Below, piece after piece: positions 49,590 through 61,825 of a stretch of DNA of 64,000 nt. The stretch's first letter is position 1; each line of letters begins with the position of its first letter. The stretch spans positions 2,394,001 through 2,458,000 of the forward strand of contig NZ_CP075191.1 in the NCBI RefSeq assembly GCF_020510625.1, in the 5' to 3' direction. The stretch is from Ferribacterium limneticum (lineage in GTDB: Bacteria; Pseudomonadota; Gammaproteobacteria; Burkholderiales; Rhodocyclaceae). Under the pieces are notes generated by a model that saw only the letters and a program-made list of their open reading frames with translations, did not search any database and was not told where the DNA came from. The position numbers and the translations under genes were made by a program.

Positions 49590-50360
49590 TCAGCGAATGA
49601 TGCCTCGCTTGGAGACCTCGAGAAAATCGACAAGGCGCTGGATATCCGGCTGGGTCTTGGCCTCTTCAGCCAATTTGGTCTTGGCTTCTTCAAGCAGTAG
49701 GCCAGATTTGTACAGGGTGCGATAGGCACGCTTCAGGGCAGTAATCGCATCGGCAGTAAAGCCGCGACGCTTCAGACCTTCGACATTGATACCGTAAGGC
49801 GTCGCCGTATTGCCGGCCGCCATCAGATAAGGCGGCACATCCTGCAGGATCACGGTGCTGACTGCCGTCATCACATGCGCGCCAATGCGGCAGAACTGAT
49901 GCACCCCGGTAAAGCCGCCGAGAATCGCCCAGTCATCGACAATCACATGCCCAGCCAACTGGGTATTGTTGGCAAAGGTCGTCTTGTTGCCGACCTGGCA
50001 ATCGTGCGCAATATGCACATAAGCCATGATCCAGTTGTCGTCACCAATCCGGGTAACGCCCGCATCCTGAACCGTACCGAGATTGAAAGTGCAGAACTCG
50101 CGGATCGTGTTGCGATCGCCAATTTCGAGACGGGTCGGCTCACCGGCGTATTTCTTGTCCTGAGGCACCTCGCCGAGCGAGCAGAACTGGAAAATCCGGT
50201 TATCACGACCGATCTTGGTATGTCCCTTGATAACAGTGTGCGGCCCGATCTGGGTGTTGTCACCAATCTCGACGTTGGCACCGATGATGGCGTAGGGGCC
50301 GATCTCGACATTGGCACCGATCTTGGCACCCGGATCGACAATAGCGGTCGAGTGAATCAT
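49590..50360 (-). CDS. lpxA: UDP-GlcNAc acyltransferase LpxA
   Basis: A 256-residue left-handed beta-helix protein (hexapeptide repeats through about residue 190) for the first step of lipid A synthesis. It has the conserved [15 protein letters not shown] region with the catalytic His near 122. It lies between fabZ (1-nt gap) and lpxB. Confidence 0.96.
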   Translation of the reverse strand: MIHSTAIVDPGAKIGANVEIGPYAIIGANVEIGDNTQIGPHTVIKGHTKIGRDNRIFQFCSLGEVPQDKKYAGEPTRLEIGDRNTIREFCTFNLGTVQDAGVTRIGDDNWIMAYVHIAHDCQVGNKTTFANNTQLAGHVIVDDWAILGGFTGVHQFCRIGAHVMTAVSTVILQDVPPYLMAAGNTATPYGINVEGLKRRGFTADAITALKRAYRTLYKSGLLLEEAKTKLAEEAKTQPDIQRLVDFLEVSKRGIIR

Positions 50361-50361
50361 T

Positions 50362-50796
50362 TCAGAGATCCCGTTTGGCGCACATCAACTTGGCCGAGGC
50401 AGCCAGCTGCCCATCGACGCGTGCTTCTGCCTTGTACTTCCAGACGCCACGCATCTGACGCTCGATTTCAACGTGCAGGTGCAGCTGGTCGCCTGGCATC
50501 ACCGGCTTCTTGAAACGCGCCTCATCAATGCCAGCGAAGTAGAACACGGTATCCGGCGACGGTTTTTCATCCATCGACTTGAAAGAAAGAATGCCGGCAG
50601 CCTGAGCCAGTGCTTCCATGATCAACACCCCCGGCATCACCGGATGATGCGGAAAATGCCCAACGAAGAACGGCTCATTGATCGTCACGTTCTTGTAGGC
50701 ATGAATGGATTTGCCCGGTTCGATTTCGAGTACGCGGTCAACCAGCAAGAACGGGTAACGATGTGGCAGATGTTCAAGAATCTCGATAATGTCCAT
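50362..50796 (-). CDS. fabZ: 3-hydroxyacyl-ACP dehydratase FabZ
   Basis: A 144-residue hot-dog enzyme. The catalytic block is [20 protein letters not shown] with His and Glu. It dehydrates 3-hydroxyacyl-ACP and competes with LpxA/LpxD for 3-hydroxymyristoyl-ACP. Encoded between lpxD and lpxA. Confidence 0.96.
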   Translation of the reverse strand: MDIIEILEHLPHRYPFLLVDRVLEIEPGKSIHAYKNVTINEPFFVGHFPHHPVMPGVLIMEALAQAAGILSFKSMDEKPSPDTVFYFAGIDEARFKKPVMPGDQLHLHVEIERQMRGVWKYKAEARVDGQLAASAKLMCAKRDL

Positions 50797-50800
50797 TTGA

Positions 50801-51844
50801 TCAACCTTCTATATCTTTTTCTTTAAGTTTTTTCTCTAGCTCGGAAACACGCTCTGCCAACTTCGAAAGACGACGAATATGCGACGCGTTACGCAGCCAT
50901 TCTTCATGGGTATCCAGCGGGAATACGCTGGTATAGACGCCGGGATTCAGAATGCTCTTCATCACCGTCGTACCGCCGGAAATCGTCGTCCCTGCAGCAA
51001 TATTCAAATGCCCGGAGATCAAACTACCACCGCCGACAATACAGTGTTCGCCAAAAACCGTACTACCCGCAATACCAACGCAACCAGCCAGTACCGTATT
51101 TGCGCCAATGCGGCAGTTGTGGGCGACATGGACCTGATTGTCCAACTTGCAGCCATCGCCAATCACCGTGTCTTCAAGTGCACCGCGATCGATCGCCGTG
51201 TTGGCGCCGATTTCCACATCATCGCCAATCACGACCTTGCCAATCTGTGGAATCTTTATCCAGGACAGACCTTCCGGCGCGAATCCGAAGCCATCGGAGC
51301 CGATCACCGTACCCGAATGAATAATGCAGCGGCGCCCGATGTCGCACCCAAAATAGACAGTCACATTGGCATGCAAAAGCGTACCTGCGCCGATGCTGGC
51401 ACCGTCACCAATCACGCAACCGGCGTTGATCACGACGTTTTCACCCAAAACAACGTCTTTACCGACGTAAACATTGGGGCCAATTACGACGCTGCCCGGA
51501 ACAGGCGAATCGACAACAGCACTCGCGTGAACGCCGCTAAGTCCGCTCTGATAAGGATTCAGTAGCGTCGCAACCCGAGCGTAGTAAGCGTAGGGATTAG
51601 CGGTAACGATACGCGGACCGGAAAATTCGCTGGCCACATCCGGGCGCAGAATCACGGCTGAAGCCCCGCAAGCACTCAATTGGCTTCGGAATTTTGGATT
51701 CGCCAGGAAGGTTATCTCCCCCTCTCCGGCAGTAGCAACAGGAGCAACCCTTGAAACCGGCGTTTGCGAATCTCCAAGCACATCGCCGCCCAATTGGGCG
51801 GCGATGTCAGCAAGCGTCAGCACAACCTTGCCTAGCGAAGCCAT
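50801..51844 (-). CDS. lpxD: UDP-3-O-acyl-glucosamine N-acyltransferase LpxD
   Basis: A 347-residue enzyme: uridine-binding N-terminal domain (about 1-100), long hexapeptide beta-helix with catalytic His in HVAHNCRIG, and a C-terminal coiled coil ([18 protein letters not shown]). Its ATG overlaps the skp stop (TAATG). It performs the third step of lipid A synthesis. Confidence 0.95.
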   Translation of the reverse strand: MASLGKVVLTLADIAAQLGGDVLGDSQTPVSRVAPVATAGEGEITFLANPKFRSQLSACGASAVILRPDVASEFSGPRIVTANPYAYYARVATLLNPYQSGLSGVHASAVVDSPVPGSVVIGPNVYVGKDVVLGENVVINAGCVIGDGASIGAGTLLHANVTVYFGCDIGRRCIIHSGTVIGSDGFGFAPEGLSWIKIPQIGKVVIGDDVEIGANTAIDRGALEDTVIGDGCKLDNQVHVAHNCRIGANTVLAGCVGIAGSTVFGEHCIVGGGSLISGHLNIAAGTTISGGTTVMKSILNPGVYTSVFPLDTHEEWLRNASHIRRLSKLAERVSELEKKLKEKDIEG

Positions 51845-52347
51845 TACTTGGCTTCCGACAGCGCCTTGATTACACGTTCGGTCACATCCAGACGCGGGCT
51901 CACCCAAACTACATCCTGCAGGATCAAATCGAACTTCTCGGCCTCGGCAATCTGCTTGATTGCCTTGTTGGCCTTCTCGATCACTGCGGCATTTTCTTCA
52001 TTCTGACGAAGGTTGAGATCTTCGCGGAACTCACGCTGACGGCGCTGGAATTCGCGGGAAAGTTCGCCAAATTCCTTTTCCTTCGTGCGACGTTCACTTT
52101 CAGCCATGGTCACCGAATTTTTTTCCAGGTTCTCCTGCAAGCCCTGTAACTGCTTGGCCATGCGCTGTAGATCCTGGTCCCGCTTGGCAAATTCGCCCTC
52201 GAGTTTCTTGGCAGCTTTCTGTGCAGCCGGCGCATCACGGAAAATACGCTGCGTATTCACATAGCCAACCTTCAATTCGGCGGCACAAGCACCGGTCACG
52301 AACAAGGCGGACATCAACGATGCGAGAACAACTGTTTTGACTTTCAA
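51844..52347 (-). CDS. skp: Periplasmic chaperone Skp (OmpH)
   Basis: A 167-residue protein with a signal peptide (cut near GACAAE, about residue 23) and long charged helices (about 45-120) that form the tentacles of the trimeric chaperone for unfolded outer-membrane proteins. Between bamA and lpxD, its usual place. Confidence 0.92.
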   Translation of the reverse strand: MKVKTVVLASLMSALFVTGACAAELKVGYVNTQRIFRDAPAAQKAAKKLEGEFAKRDQDLQRMAKQLQGLQENLEKNSVTMAESERRTKEKEFGELSREFQRRQREFREDLNLRQNEENAAVIEKANKAIKQIAEAEKFDLILQDVVWVSPRLDVTERVIKALSEAK

Positions 52348-52362
52348 CTTGACACTCCTGAA

Positions 52363-54648
52363 TTAAAACGTGGTGCCCAACTGGAACTGGAACACTTCGG
52401 ACTTATCGCTTTCTTTCTTGTTCAAAGGCCGACCAAAACTGAACTTTAGCGGCCCGATTGGTGAAATCCAGGCTGCAGAAAGACCTGATGAATAGCGCAG
52501 ATCAGCCATATCCAACTTTTCATCGCTGCCAAAGACTTGGCCCACATCAAAGAACCAACCCATACGGAAGGACTTATCCATTCCCGGCAGACTCCACAGC
52601 AACTCGGCATTACCAATCACGCGGCGATTTCCACCCAGGCGATACTGCGTATTCGTGGAAGGATCTGTATAGACCGGCCCCAAGGACGAGGCCTTATAGC
52701 CGCGTACAGAGGTTACACCACCGGCATAGTAATTCTTGAAGAACGGAAGCCCGGAAGTACCATAACCATTGGCCATCCCGTATTCACCGTTCAGCATCAA
52801 GGTAAATTTCGAGTTCAGCGGTACAAAATGCTGAAGTTGGTAGCTGGCCCGATAATAGGTCAAATCGCCACCAGGCAAAGCGACTTCCAAAGAAGCTTTC
52901 TGGAATGTTCCCTTGGTCGGAAAGAAATAACTGTCTTTTCCATCGCTGGCCCAACTCAGGGTAAGCGGAACCGAAATGTTGGTCTCGCCAAACTTATTTA
53001 CAAAATCCTTGTAGTAAGACGGCGTTTCTGTGTAGGTGGTAATGCTGGTTGAATCAAGCCCCAGGCCAAGACCGATGGACTCTTTTTCCCCAATCGGGAA
53101 ACCAAAGCGGATACCGCCACCGGTCGATGATGACGAATAATAAGCAAGCGTCGTTGACGTCGTATTGACGGTCCGGTGATAGACGTCAAAGCCCTGACTC
53201 ACCCCATCCTGCGTGAAGTATGGGTTGGTATAGGAGAATACGTAGGTTCTGTACGTCTTGGCAGAATTGACCTGGATGGCGACGTTGTTGCCGCTACCCA
53301 TGAAATTGTTTTGCGCGATGGAACCCGAGAGGATGACCTTGTCGGTGCTGGAGGTACCCACGCCCAGCATCAGGTTGCCGGTCGGTTTTTCGGTAACGTT
53401 GACGTTGACATCCAACTGATCGGAAGTTCCGGCGACGGCAGGGGTTTCAACCGCCACTTCCGAGAAGAAACCCAGCTTATCAACTCGCTGCTTGGATGCG
53501 GTGACTTTGTCGGCATCGTACCAGCCGCCTTCCATCTGACGCATTTCGCGACGAACCACTTCATCCCGAGTTTTGGTATTGCCGGTGATATTCAGGCGGC
53601 GAACATAGACTCGCTTGCCCGGGTCGACAAAGATCGTGAAAGCGACATGGCGCTTTTCCTTATCGATTTCCGGTGCAGCGTTAACGTTGGCAAAGGCATA
53701 ACCTTCCTTGCCGAGGCGATCGCTGATCGCCTTGGTCGTCGCGTTCAGCTTGTCCCGCGAAAATACATCACCGGGCTTGATCGTGACGAGTTTTTTCAAC
53801 TCATCTTCAGACATCGAAAAATCACCGGCCATCTTGACCGAGGAGACCTGGTAGCGATCCCCTTCGTTGATGTTGGCAGTGATATAAACGTCCTGCTTGT
53901 CAGGAGAAATGGAAACCTGCGTCGATTCGACTGCAAATTCCAGATAGCCCTGATTCATGTAAAAAGACTTCAGTTTTTCAAGATCAGCCGACAATTTCTG
54001 CCGGGAATACTGGTCATTTTTCGTATACCAGGTAATCAAACTCGGGGTCGTCAATTCGAACTGGGCGAGCAAATCCTTCTCCCTGAAGGACTTGGCACCG
54101 ACAATATTGATCTGCTTGATTTTGGCAGCAGATCCCTCTTCGATATTGAAATTGACTCCAACGCGGTTACGCTCAAGCGGCGTGACTGTCGTGGTGATAT
54201 TGGCAGCGTATTTGCCACGCGTCAGATATTGGCGCTTGAGTTCCTGCTCGGCCTTTTCCAGCAAGGCGCGATCGAAAATACGACCTTCGGCGATCCCTGT
54301 TTCCTTGAGCGCCTTGATGATGACATCCTTGTCGAACTCCTTGAGACCGACAAAATTAATCGTCGCAACAGCCGGGCGCTCCTGGACGACAACGACCATC
54401 ACATCTTTTTCGACCTCAATCCGGACATCTTTGAAGAATCCGGTCGCAAACAGTGCCTTGATCGATTGCGCAGCCTTTTCGTCGGTCAAAGTCTCACCGA
54501 CCTTGACGGGCAGATACCCGAAAACCGTACCCGCTTCGGTGCGCTGAATACCCTCAACCCGAATGTCCTTGACTGCAAAAGGTTCGAATGCCAAGGCAGG
54601 CGTGGCAAACATGCCGGCAATCAGAATGGACAACAGGGATTTTTTCAT
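52363..54648 (-). CDS. bamA: Outer-membrane assembly factor BamA
   Basis: A 761-residue protein. Signal peptide (cut near ALAFEP), five POTRA domains (about 22-420) and a 16-strand barrel with the VRGYKASSLGP lid-lock motif near 650. It ends in an aromatic residue (FQLGTTF) as barrels do. It inserts outer-membrane proteins. Separated from rseP by 3 nt. Confidence 0.97.
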   Translation of the reverse strand: MKKSLLSILIAGMFATPALAFEPFAVKDIRVEGIQRTEAGTVFGYLPVKVGETLTDEKAAQSIKALFATGFFKDVRIEVEKDVMVVVVQERPAVATINFVGLKEFDKDVIIKALKETGIAEGRIFDRALLEKAEQELKRQYLTRGKYAANITTTVTPLERNRVGVNFNIEEGSAAKIKQINIVGAKSFREKDLLAQFELTTPSLITWYTKNDQYSRQKLSADLEKLKSFYMNQGYLEFAVESTQVSISPDKQDVYITANINEGDRYQVSSVKMAGDFSMSEDELKKLVTIKPGDVFSRDKLNATTKAISDRLGKEGYAFANVNAAPEIDKEKRHVAFTIFVDPGKRVYVRRLNITGNTKTRDEVVRREMRQMEGGWYDADKVTASKQRVDKLGFFSEVAVETPAVAGTSDQLDVNVNVTEKPTGNLMLGVGTSSTDKVILSGSIAQNNFMGSGNNVAIQVNSAKTYRTYVFSYTNPYFTQDGVSQGFDVYHRTVNTTSTTLAYYSSSSTGGGIRFGFPIGEKESIGLGLGLDSTSITTYTETPSYYKDFVNKFGETNISVPLTLSWASDGKDSYFFPTKGTFQKASLEVALPGGDLTYYRASYQLQHFVPLNSKFTLMLNGEYGMANGYGTSGLPFFKNYYAGGVTSVRGYKASSLGPVYTDPSTNTQYRLGGNRRVIGNAELLWSLPGMDKSFRMGWFFDVGQVFGSDEKLDMADLRYSSGLSAAWISPIGPLKFSFGRPLNKKESDKSEVFQFQLGTTF

Positions 54649-54651
54649 CGT

Positions 54652-56019
54652 TCAGCCGTTAAACAGGCGGGTCAGGTCATTAAAAAAGGCGAAAGCCATC
54701 AAGGAGATGAGAATAGACATACCAATCTGCTGTCCAATCTCCATGGCCCGCTCTGAAAGCGGCCTGCGCCTGACGACTTCAATCATATGATACAACAAAT
54801 GCCCACCGTCCAGCACCGGGATGGGCAGCAGATTCAGGACACCTAGACTGATACTGACCAGCGCCATGAACTTGAGGTAATAGTCCAGCCCGAGTCGGGC
54901 TGACTGCCCGGCATAGTCGGCAATCGTTACCGGCCCTGACAGATTTTTCCACGACACCTCGCCAGTGAGCATCTTGCCCATCATAACCAGGCTGAACGCC
55001 GACTTATCCCAAGTCTCGACCAGTGCCCGACGGCCAGCCTCGAAAAACCCGTAACTGACAAAGGATCGTACCTCCCGTCTGGAATCGGGATTTTCAGCAA
55101 CAGCCACCCCGATTTTGCCGACGTTACGTCCCCGCTCGGAAGCCGCTTCCGGAATTACATCGACAGACACATTGCCACTGACACGTTCAAGATCAAGCCT
55201 GAGCGAGCGCCCAGCTGAATCCCGCACCTTCGCAACAAATTCCATCCACCGCGCGACCGGCTGGCCATCGATCGCCAGCACCCGGTCTCCCGATTGCAAA
55301 CCCGCCTTGGCACCCGGACCACCAGCCACAACCTTACCGATCACCGGCGGCATATCTGGGCGATAAAAACGGATACCCAGCCTTTCCAGCGCATCGCCTT
55401 CCCAGCCCTGCTCTCCGGCAGCGGCAAGATAGAGGCGATGCGAAGCAATTTCACGCCGCTCGTTGACCACCTCCAGTTCGACACTTTCCCGATCGACTGC
55501 CTTCTGTAGCAACAACCAGCGCAGGTCGTTCCAGGTTGCGACCGGCTCCCCATCAACGTGGCGAACCTGCTCACCGTTCTTGATAGTAGCCATCGCTGCC
55601 GGAGAACCATCCGGCGGCGTCCCGAGCAACGGCAGCAATTCCTCGCTGCCATGCATGAAGATCGCCCAATAGAGAAGTATCGCCAAAGCAAAATTGGCCA
55701 AGGGTCCCGCCGCAACGATAATGCTGCGCTTCCCGACCCCTTGCCGATTGAAGGCGCGATGAGCCTCACTGGCCGCCACGTCGCCCTCGCGTTCATCAAG
55801 CATCTTGACATAGCCACCCAGCGGAAAAACGCTCAACGCCCACTCTGTGCGATCTTCACCCAGTTCTTTTTTACACAGGATGCGACCAAAGCCCACAGAA
55901 AAACGCAAAACCTTGACACCGCACCAGCGCGCCGCCAGATAGTGGCCCAGTTCATGGACAACAATCAGGACGCCGAGGACCACCGCAAAAGCAGCGAGAT
56001 AAAACGGCAGATCGTTCAC
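54652..56019 (-). CDS. rseP: Site-2 protease RseP
   Basis: A 455-residue inner-membrane zinc protease. HELGH near 22-26 in the first helix, two PDZ domains in the periplasmic part (about 110-300) and [12 protein letters not shown] near 400 form the metal site. It cleaves RseA to release sigma-E and clears signal peptide remnants. Overlaps dxr by four bases. Confidence 0.95.
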   Translation of the reverse strand: MNDLPFYLAAFAVVLGVLIVVHELGHYLAARWCGVKVLRFSVGFGRILCKKELGEDRTEWALSVFPLGGYVKMLDEREGDVAASEAHRAFNRQGVGKRSIIVAAGPLANFALAILLYWAIFMHGSEELLPLLGTPPDGSPAAMATIKNGEQVRHVDGEPVATWNDLRWLLLQKAVDRESVELEVVNERREIASHRLYLAAAGEQGWEGDALERLGIRFYRPDMPPVIGKVVAGGPGAKAGLQSGDRVLAIDGQPVARWMEFVAKVRDSAGRSLRLDLERVSGNVSVDVIPEAASERGRNVGKIGVAVAENPDSRREVRSFVSYGFFEAGRRALVETWDKSAFSLVMMGKMLTGEVSWKNLSGPVTIADYAGQSARLGLDYYLKFMALVSISLGVLNLLPIPVLDGGHLLYHMIEVVRRRPLSERAMEIGQQIGMSILISLMAFAFFNDLTRLFNG

Positions 56020-57212
56020 GCGAAACGCTGTTCCCGGATCAATTGGCTGGCCAGATGGCGAGCTTCGGCATCGGCAGCCAGAACATCGGCCAGGCTCCCC
56101 TCGGGACCGGTCGGCATCGCCTGCAAAACAGCTTCGTTAAGCACGGGAATTCCAAGGAACGGCAGTCGACCGCCAAGGAAGGCGGCGACTGCGATTTCGT
56201 TGGCTGCATTGAGAATGGCCGGCGCCGTACCGCCCTCGTGCAAAACATCGTAAGCCAGTTGCAGACAGCGGAAACGCTCGAAGTCAGGTGCAGAAAAATC
56301 GAGGCGGGCAATCTTGAAGAGGTCGAGTGGCTCGACACCTGCGGCAATTCGCTCAGGCCAGGCCATCGCATAGGCAATCGGGGTCCGCATATCGGGATTG
56401 CCCAACTGAGCCAGCACCGAACCATCTGCATACTGCACCGCCGAATGTATCACGCTCTGCGGATGCACGACGACCTGAATCATTTCGGGCGGCGCAGCGA
56501 AAAGCCAGTGTGCCTCGATGACCTCCAGCCCCTTGTTCATCATCGTTGCCGAGTCGACTGAAATCTTGCGCCCCATGACCCAGTTTGGGTGGGCGCAGGC
56601 CTGCTCCGGCGTGACATTGGCCAGATCGGCCAGCGGCGAGTTACGGAAAGGTCCACCTGAGGCCGTCAGCAATATCTTTTGTACACCACAAGACCCAAGC
56701 CCGCGCGCAAAATCAGCTGGCAGCGACTGGAAAATGGCGTTGTGTTCACTGTCGACCGGTAGCAAGGTCGCGCCATGCTCACGCACCGCATGCATGAACA
56801 ACTCACCGGCCATGACCAGAACTTCCTTGTTAGCCAGCATGACCTTCTTGCCCGCCCGCGCTGCGGCCAGGGTCGGTTCGAGACCGGCCGCACCAACGAT
56901 GGCAGCCATCACCGCATCAACCTCGGGCAACGACGACAATTCAATCAGGGCCTCGACGCCATGCCGGACCTCTGTCTCCAGCCCGGCGGAGCGACAGCGC
57001 TCAGCCAGCTTTTCGGCCAAAGGGGCATCGCGCAACACGGCAAAGCGCGGGTGGAATTCAACGCACTGCTCAAACAACTTGTCGACCTGGGAATGCGCAC
57101 AAAGGGCAAAAGCGCGATAGCGATCAGGATGACGGCGAATCACATCCAGCGTACTGACGCCGATCGATCCGGTAGCGCCCAGGACAGTGATATTTTGCAA
57201 CGTCAAACTCAC
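56016..57212 (-). CDS. dxr: 1-deoxy-D-xylulose 5-phosphate reductoisomerase
   Basis: A 398-residue NADPH enzyme of the MEP isoprenoid pathway. N-terminal [14 protein letters not shown], metal/substrate motifs [11 protein letters not shown] near 150 and [19 protein letters not shown] near 205. Feeds undecaprenyl synthesis by uppS in the same cluster. Overlaps cdsA by four bases. Confidence 0.97.
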   Translation of the reverse strand: MSLTLQNITVLGATGSIGVSTLDVIRRHPDRYRAFALCAHSQVDKLFEQCVEFHPRFAVLRDAPLAEKLAERCRSAGLETEVRHGVEALIELSSLPEVDAVMAAIVGAAGLEPTLAAARAGKKVMLANKEVLVMAGELFMHAVREHGATLLPVDSEHNAIFQSLPADFARGLGSCGVQKILLTASGGPFRNSPLADLANVTPEQACAHPNWVMGRKISVDSATMMNKGLEVIEAHWLFAAPPEMIQVVVHPQSVIHSAVQYADGSVLAQLGNPDMRTPIAYAMAWPERIAAGVEPLDLFKIARLDFSAPDFERFRCLQLAYDVLHEGGTAPAILNAANEIAVAAFLGGRLPFLGIPVLNEAVLQAMPTGPEGSLADVLAADAEARHLASQLIREQRFA

Positions 57213-58039
57213 CGATAAGCCAACAGCAACCAGACCAGCGCTACCACCGGCAAAGTCGAGGTCAGACTGTCAATGCGATCAAGCACGCCACCATGCCCCG
57301 GCAGGATATTGCTGCTGTCCTTGATGCCCGCCTTGCGTTTGAGCAAGGACTCGTAAAGATCGCCGATGATGCTGATCGCGGTCACGCCAACCAAGGCAGC
57401 AATCCACATAGCCCAGGGCATCGTGTCCAATCCGAACACCAAGCGAACAACGGTGCCATAAATAACGACGCCGACACAGGCGCCAATCGCACCTTCGCGA
57501 GTTTTTCCGGGGCTGATTGACGGGGCCAGCTTGTGCTTGCCGAACGCCTTGCCGGAGAAATAGGCAGCAATGTCGGCCATCCAGACCACGGCCAAAATGC
57601 CAAGCAGGGCGCCAGCACCCAGCCCACGCAACTGCACCATCGCCAGCCAGGTCGGCAGCAACACAACAGCACCAACCAGCACGCCGCCAAACCCCTGAAG
57701 CGACCACTTGTTCTTCAGCCAGAATGGCATCACCAGACACCAGAAGACCGCTGAAATACCATAGGCAAGAAGTGCCCAAGGATTGGCCGGAGCAAAAATC
57801 TCACCTGCACCAATCACGTTCGGATCAACGGCAGAGAGCGAAGCGCAGAGCAATGCGGTCGACACACCAAGAATCACGCGAGAAATTGCCAACCAACCGA
57901 GCAACGCCCCCCACTCCCAGGCAGCGATCCCGATGAAGCCGGCAACCAGCAGCGCCCAAGTCGCCTGCGACGAATAGAACAGGCTGGGCAGCAGCAAAGC
58001 TATCAGAACGAGCGCCGTGATGACGCGCGTTTTAAGCAT
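57209..58039 (-). CDS. cdsA: Phosphatidate cytidylyltransferase
   Basis: A 276-residue membrane enzyme with about eight hydrophobic helices and the CDP-transferase signature [20 protein letters not shown] followed by [10 protein letters not shown] near 240-262. It makes CDP-diacylglycerol. ATG 58039 begins the first membrane helix; it overlaps uppS by 8 nt. Confidence 0.95.
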   Translation of the reverse strand: MLKTRVITALVLIALLLPSLFYSSQATWALLVAGFIGIAAWEWGALLGWLAISRVILGVSTALLCASLSAVDPNVIGAGEIFAPANPWALLAYGISAVFWCLVMPFWLKNKWSLQGFGGVLVGAVVLLPTWLAMVQLRGLGAGALLGILAVVWMADIAAYFSGKAFGKHKLAPSISPGKTREGAIGACVGVVIYGTVVRLVFGLDTMPWAMWIAALVGVTAISIIGDLYESLLKRKAGIKDSSNILPGHGGVLDRIDSLTSTLPVVALVWLLLAYR

Positions 58040-58793
58040 CGGTTTTTTCCACCAATTGCTCACTGGTCCGGCCAAAACGACGCTCGCGCTGTTGGAACGA
58101 GGCAATCGCCTTGTCAAATTCTGTTGTATTGAAATCGGGCCACAGCGTCGGCGTGAAATAGAGCTCGGTATAGGCCAACTGCCAAAGGAGGAAATTGCTG
58201 ATCCGCTCTTCGCCGCCAGTGCGAATGAACAAATCAGGCTCTGGCGCAAAGCTCATAGAGAGATGCGGTTCGAGATCGGACTCCTGCCAGCCCTCGCGCT
58301 TTTCCGGCTGCGCGGCAAGCATCCGATTGGCGGCCTGCATGATGTCCCAACGCCCACCATAGTTGGCTGCGATGGTCAGATCGAGACGGGTATTACCGGC
58401 TGTCTTGGCCTCGGCCTGCCGGATCAGTTCCTGCAAACGAGGTTCGAAGCGGTCAAGATCGCCGATCACACGCAGACGGACACCATTCCGGTCAAGCTTC
58501 TCGACTTCCTGCTCGAGCGCTTTGACAAAAAGTTGCATCAGCAAGGTGACCTCTTCCTGAGGCCGGCGCCAATTCTCGGAAGAAAAGGCAAAAAGAGTCA
58601 GATACTGAACGCCACGCTCAAGGCAAGCACGGACCATCTCGCGGACTAGCTCGACCCCTTTGACATGACCAGCCACGCGCGGCAAAAAGCGCTTTTTTGC
58701 CCAGCGACCGTTGCCATCCATGATGACGGCGACGTGCTTGGGCACAGCCGCCGATTCCGGAACCTGTCGCGTTGAACTTGAAAAGAAGGCCAT
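58032..58793 (-). CDS. uppS: Undecaprenyl diphosphate synthase
   Basis: A 253-residue cis-prenyltransferase. [15 protein letters not shown] at about 24-38 carries the catalytic Asp; the later [20 protein letters not shown] segment binds isopentenyl diphosphate. It supplies the lipid carrier for peptidoglycan and O-antigen. Confidence 0.96.
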   Translation of the reverse strand: MAFFSSSTRQVPESAAVPKHVAVIMDGNGRWAKKRFLPRVAGHVKGVELVREMVRACLERGVQYLTLFAFSSENWRRPQEEVTLLMQLFVKALEQEVEKLDRNGVRLRVIGDLDRFEPRLQELIRQAEAKTAGNTRLDLTIAANYGGRWDIMQAANRMLAAQPEKREGWQESDLEPHLSMSFAPEPDLFIRTGGEERISNFLLWQLAYTELYFTPTLWPDFNTTEFDKAIASFQQRERRFGRTSEQLVEKTDA

Positions 58794-58820
58794 TTAGCCG
58801 GCAATCCTGGCGGAACCGGC

Positions 58821-59378
58821 TTAAACCTGCATCAGCTCAGCCTCTTTCGTGGCGAGCATCTTGTCGACTTCTACGATATAGCGATCAGTCAGCTTCTGGA
58901 CATCGTCCTGAGCCTTGCGCTCGTCATCTTCCGGGATTTCACCCTTCTTCAGCGCATCCTTCAGGTGGGAAATGGCATCTCGACGCAGATTGCGGATCGC
59001 CACCTTGACACCCTCGCCTTCGGTCTTGACGATCTTGATCATTTCCTTGCGGCGCTCTTCGGTCAATGCCGGCATCGGCACACGAATCAGATCGCCCTGC
59101 GAAGCCGGGTTCAGGCCCATATCGCAATCACGAATCGCCTTCTCAACTTTTTGCAACATGCCCTTTTCCCATGGCTGCACGCCGATAGTGCGTGCATCGA
59201 CCAAGGTCACGTTGGCGACCTGATTCACCGGCACCATGGAACCGTAGTAATCAACCTGGACGTGATCCAGCAAGCCGGTATGCGCACGGCCAGTACGGAC
59301 CTTCTGGAGATCAAGTCGCAGCGCTTCTAACGACTTCTGCATCTTTGCTTCAGCAGTTTTTTTAAGTTCAGGAATCAT
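58821..59378 (-). CDS. frr: Ribosome recycling factor
   Basis: A 185-residue two-domain protein, the standard length, with [13 protein letters not shown] near 26-38 and the C-terminal long helices. Releases ribosomes after termination with EF-G. Follows pyrH by 12 nt. Confidence 0.97.
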   Translation of the reverse strand: MIPELKKTAEAKMQKSLEALRLDLQKVRTGRAHTGLLDHVQVDYYGSMVPVNQVANVTLVDARTIGVQPWEKGMLQKVEKAIRDCDMGLNPASQGDLIRVPMPALTEERRKEMIKIVKTEGEGVKVAIRNLRRDAISHLKDALKKGEIPEDDERKAQDDVQKLTDRYIVEVDKMLATKEAELMQV

Positions 59379-59390
59379 TTTTTGTCTCCT

Positions 59391-60107
59391 TCAGCAATAG
59401 ACCAGCGTACCTTCATCTTCACCACAAACCACGCGCTTCAGCGCGCCCGCCTTGAAGATCGAAAATACGTTGATCGGCAATTTCTGGTCGCGGCAAAGCG
59501 CGAAGGCAGTCGCATCCATGACCGCCAGACTCTTGGAGATCGCTTCATTGAAGCTGATCTTGTCATAACGCGTCGCCAAAGGATCCTTCTTGGGGTCGGC
59601 CGAGTAGATGCCGTCGACCTTGGTCGCCTTCAGCACGATTTCCGCGCCAATTTCCGAACCGCGCAATGCTGCAGCAGTATCGGTCGTGAAGAATGGATTG
59701 CCGGTACCGGCGCCGAAGATGACGATCTTGCCTTCTTCGAGATAGCGGATAGCTTTGCCGCGAATGTACGGCTCGACTACCTGCTCGATATTCAGCGCCG
59801 ACTGCACGCGGGCGTTCAGGCCGCATTGACGGAAGGCATCGGACAGCGCCATGGCGTTCATCACCGTGGCCAGCATGCCCATGTAATCTGCAGTGGCTCT
59901 ATCCATCCCGGTGGCCGTACCGGCCATGCCACGGAAGATATTGCCACCGCCGATCACGACGCCGATCTCCACACCCATGTCGGCGACCGCCTTGATCTCT
60001 CCGCAAATGCCCGCGATGGTTTGCGGATTGATGCCATAGGCGTCGCTCCCCATCAGGGCCTCGCCGGAGAGTTTCAGGAGGATGCGCTTGTATTTGGGCG
60101 TAGACAT
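59391..60107 (-). CDS. pyrH: UMP kinase
   Basis: A 238-residue amino-acid-kinase-fold enzyme. [13 protein letters not shown] near 8-20 and [10 protein letters not shown] near 55 are diagnostic. ATG 60107 is chosen because AAAGGA lies 6 nt upstream. It forms UDP, regulated by GTP and UTP in relatives. Confidence 0.96.
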   Translation of the reverse strand: MSTPKYKRILLKLSGEALMGSDAYGINPQTIAGICGEIKAVADMGVEIGVVIGGGNIFRGMAGTATGMDRATADYMGMLATVMNAMALSDAFRQCGLNARVQSALNIEQVVEPYIRGKAIRYLEEGKIVIFGAGTGNPFFTTDTAAALRGSEIGAEIVLKATKVDGIYSADPKKDPLATRYDKISFNEAISKSLAVMDATAFALCRDQKLPINVFSIFKAGALKRVVCGEDEGTLVYC

Positions 60108-60122
60108 CGGCATTCCTTTCAA

Positions 60123-61022
60123 TTACTTCTTGGCAGCAGCTGCGGCAGCTTGGGCAGCGACTTCGGCAGCGAAGTCATCAACCTTCTTCTCGATGCCTTC
60201 ACCGACCATGTACAGCGTGAAGCCGGCGACGGAAGCGCCCTTTTCCTTCAGCAACTGCTCAATGGTCTGCTTGCCATCAGCGGCCTTGACGAAGACCTGA
60301 CCCAACAGGGTCACGTCCTTCAGGTACTTCTGGACGGTGCCTTCGGCAATCTTCTCGAGCATCGCTTCCGGCTTGCCGGCTTCGCGGGCCTTTTCGATAG
60401 CGACACGACGCTCAGTTTCCAGCAGTTCAGCCGGGACACCAGTGGAATCCAGCGACTTCGGCTTGGAAGCGGCGATATGCATGGCCAGATCCTTGCCCAG
60501 TTGCTCGTCACCGCCAACCAGATCGACCACGACGCCAACCTTGGCACCACCGTGGATGTAAGAAACCAGCTTGCCCTTGGCTTCGAAACGAACGAAGCGA
60601 CGGATGGTCATGTTTTCGCCGATCTTGCCGACTAGTGCGGAACGGGTCGATTCGACCGTGCCTTCGCCCATCGGCAGCGCGGACAGCGCAGCAACGTCGG
60701 CCGGGTTCTGGTTAGCCACCAGTGCGGCACAGCCATTGGACAGGGCGATGAATTCGTCGTTCTTGGCAACGAAGTCGGTTTCGCTGTTGACTTCGATGAT
60801 CGAGCCAAGCTTGCCATCAGCAGAGATGCTGACCGCGACGATGCCTTCGGCTGCGATACGGACTGCAGCCTTGGAGGCTTTGTTGCCCAGCTTGACGCGA
60901 AGAATTTCTTCAGCCTTGGCCATGTCGCCATCGGCTTCGGTCAGGGCCTTCTTGCATTCCATCATGGGCGCGTCGGTCTTGCCGCGCAGTTCTGCCACCA
61001 TGCCTGCGGTAATTGCCGCCAT
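60123..61022 (-). CDS. tsf: Elongation factor Ts
   Basis: A 299-residue nucleotide exchange factor for EF-Tu. N-terminal [19 protein letters not shown] and core [10 protein letters not shown]. Follows rpsB across a 56-nt gap that holds an attenuator-like hairpin. Confidence 0.97.
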   Translation of the reverse strand: MAAITAGMVAELRGKTDAPMMECKKALTEADGDMAKAEEILRVKLGNKASKAAVRIAAEGIVAVSISADGKLGSIIEVNSETDFVAKNDEFIALSNGCAALVANQNPADVAALSALPMGEGTVESTRSALVGKIGENMTIRRFVRFEAKGKLVSYIHGGAKVGVVVDLVGGDEQLGKDLAMHIAASKPKSLDSTGVPAELLETERRVAIEKAREAGKPEAMLEKIAEGTVQKYLKDVTLLGQVFVKAADGKQTIEQLLKEKGASVAGFTLYMVGEGIEKKVDDFAAEVAAQAAAAAAKK

Positions 61023-61040
61023 ATTTTTTCTCCTGAGCTT

Positions 61041-61069
61041 TTAAAACAGGCGGAGCTTAAAGCTCCGCC
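61041..61069 (-). terminator. Attenuator-like hairpin between rpsB and tsf
   Basis: Perfect 10-bp stem GGCGGAGCTT/AAGCTCCGCC (61049-61069) with a one-base centre, followed on the minus strand by TGTTTT. The T-run is short, so partial termination that sets the rpsB:tsf ratio is more likely than a full stop. Confidence 0.7.
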
Positions 61070-61078
61070 GTTACAACT

Positions 61079-61825
61079 TTACTGAGCAGCTTCCTGGACT
61101 TCGACGAACTCGTCGTCGCCGCCGGCGGCCACGATATCCTGAACAACCTGGCTGCGGCCTTCGAGGATCGCATCAGCCACGCCACGGGCGTACAGCTGGA
61201 TGGCGCGGGAAGAGTCGTCGTTACCCGGGATGACGAAAGCAACGCCTTCCGGAGAGTGGTTGGTATCAACCACGCCGATCACCGGAATGCCCAGCTTTTC
61301 AGCTTCGGTGATGGCAATCTTGTGGTAGCCGACGTCGATGACGAAGATGGCATCCGGCAAGCCGCCCATATCCTTGATGCCGCCGATGGACTTCTGCAGC
61401 TTTTCCAGTTCGCGACGGAAGGTCAGCGCTTCCTTCTTCGGCATCTTTTCCAGCTCACCGGCTTCAACGGCAACTTCCATGTCCTTCAGACGCTTGATGG
61501 AGGTCTTGACGGTCTTGAAGTTGGTCAGCATGCCACCCAGCCAACGCTGATCAACAAACGGAGCACCGGCGCGCAGCGCTTCTTCACCGATGATTTCGCG
61601 AGCCTGGCGCTTGGTACCGACGAACAGGATGGTGCCGCGACCGGAAGCCAGCTTCTTCACGAAAGCCATGGCTTCGTTGTACTTGGCCAGGGTCTTTTCG
61701 AGGTTGACGATGTGAATCTTGTTGCGGGCACCGAAGATGTACGGGGCCATCTTGGGGGACCAGAAACGGGTCTGGTGACCGAAGTGGACACCAGCCTCCA
61801 GCATTTCGCGCATGGTAACGGACAT
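61079..61825 (-). CDS. rpsB: 30S ribosomal protein S2
   Basis: A 248-residue S2 protein. [20 protein letters not shown] and the LFVGTKRQA and [11 protein letters not shown] blocks are diagnostic. First gene of the long minus-strand run rpsB to rnhB. Confidence 0.98.
   Translation of the reverse strand: MSVTMREMLEAGVHFGHQTRFWSPKMAPYIFGARNKIHIVNLEKTLAKYNEAMAFVKKLASGRGTILFVGTKRQAREIIGEEALRAGAPFVDQRWLGGMLTNFKTVKTSIKRLKDMEVAVEAGELEKMPKKEALTFRRELEKLQKSIGGIKDMGGLPDAIFVIDVGYHKIAITEAEKLGIPVIGVVDTNHSPEGVAFVIPGNDDSSRAIQLYARGVADAILEGRSQVVQDIVAAGGDDEFVEVQEAAQ

Noticed and set aside
53176..54756. A 526-codon open frame opposite bamA
   Set aside because: Antisense shadow of bamA; no recognisable protein features.
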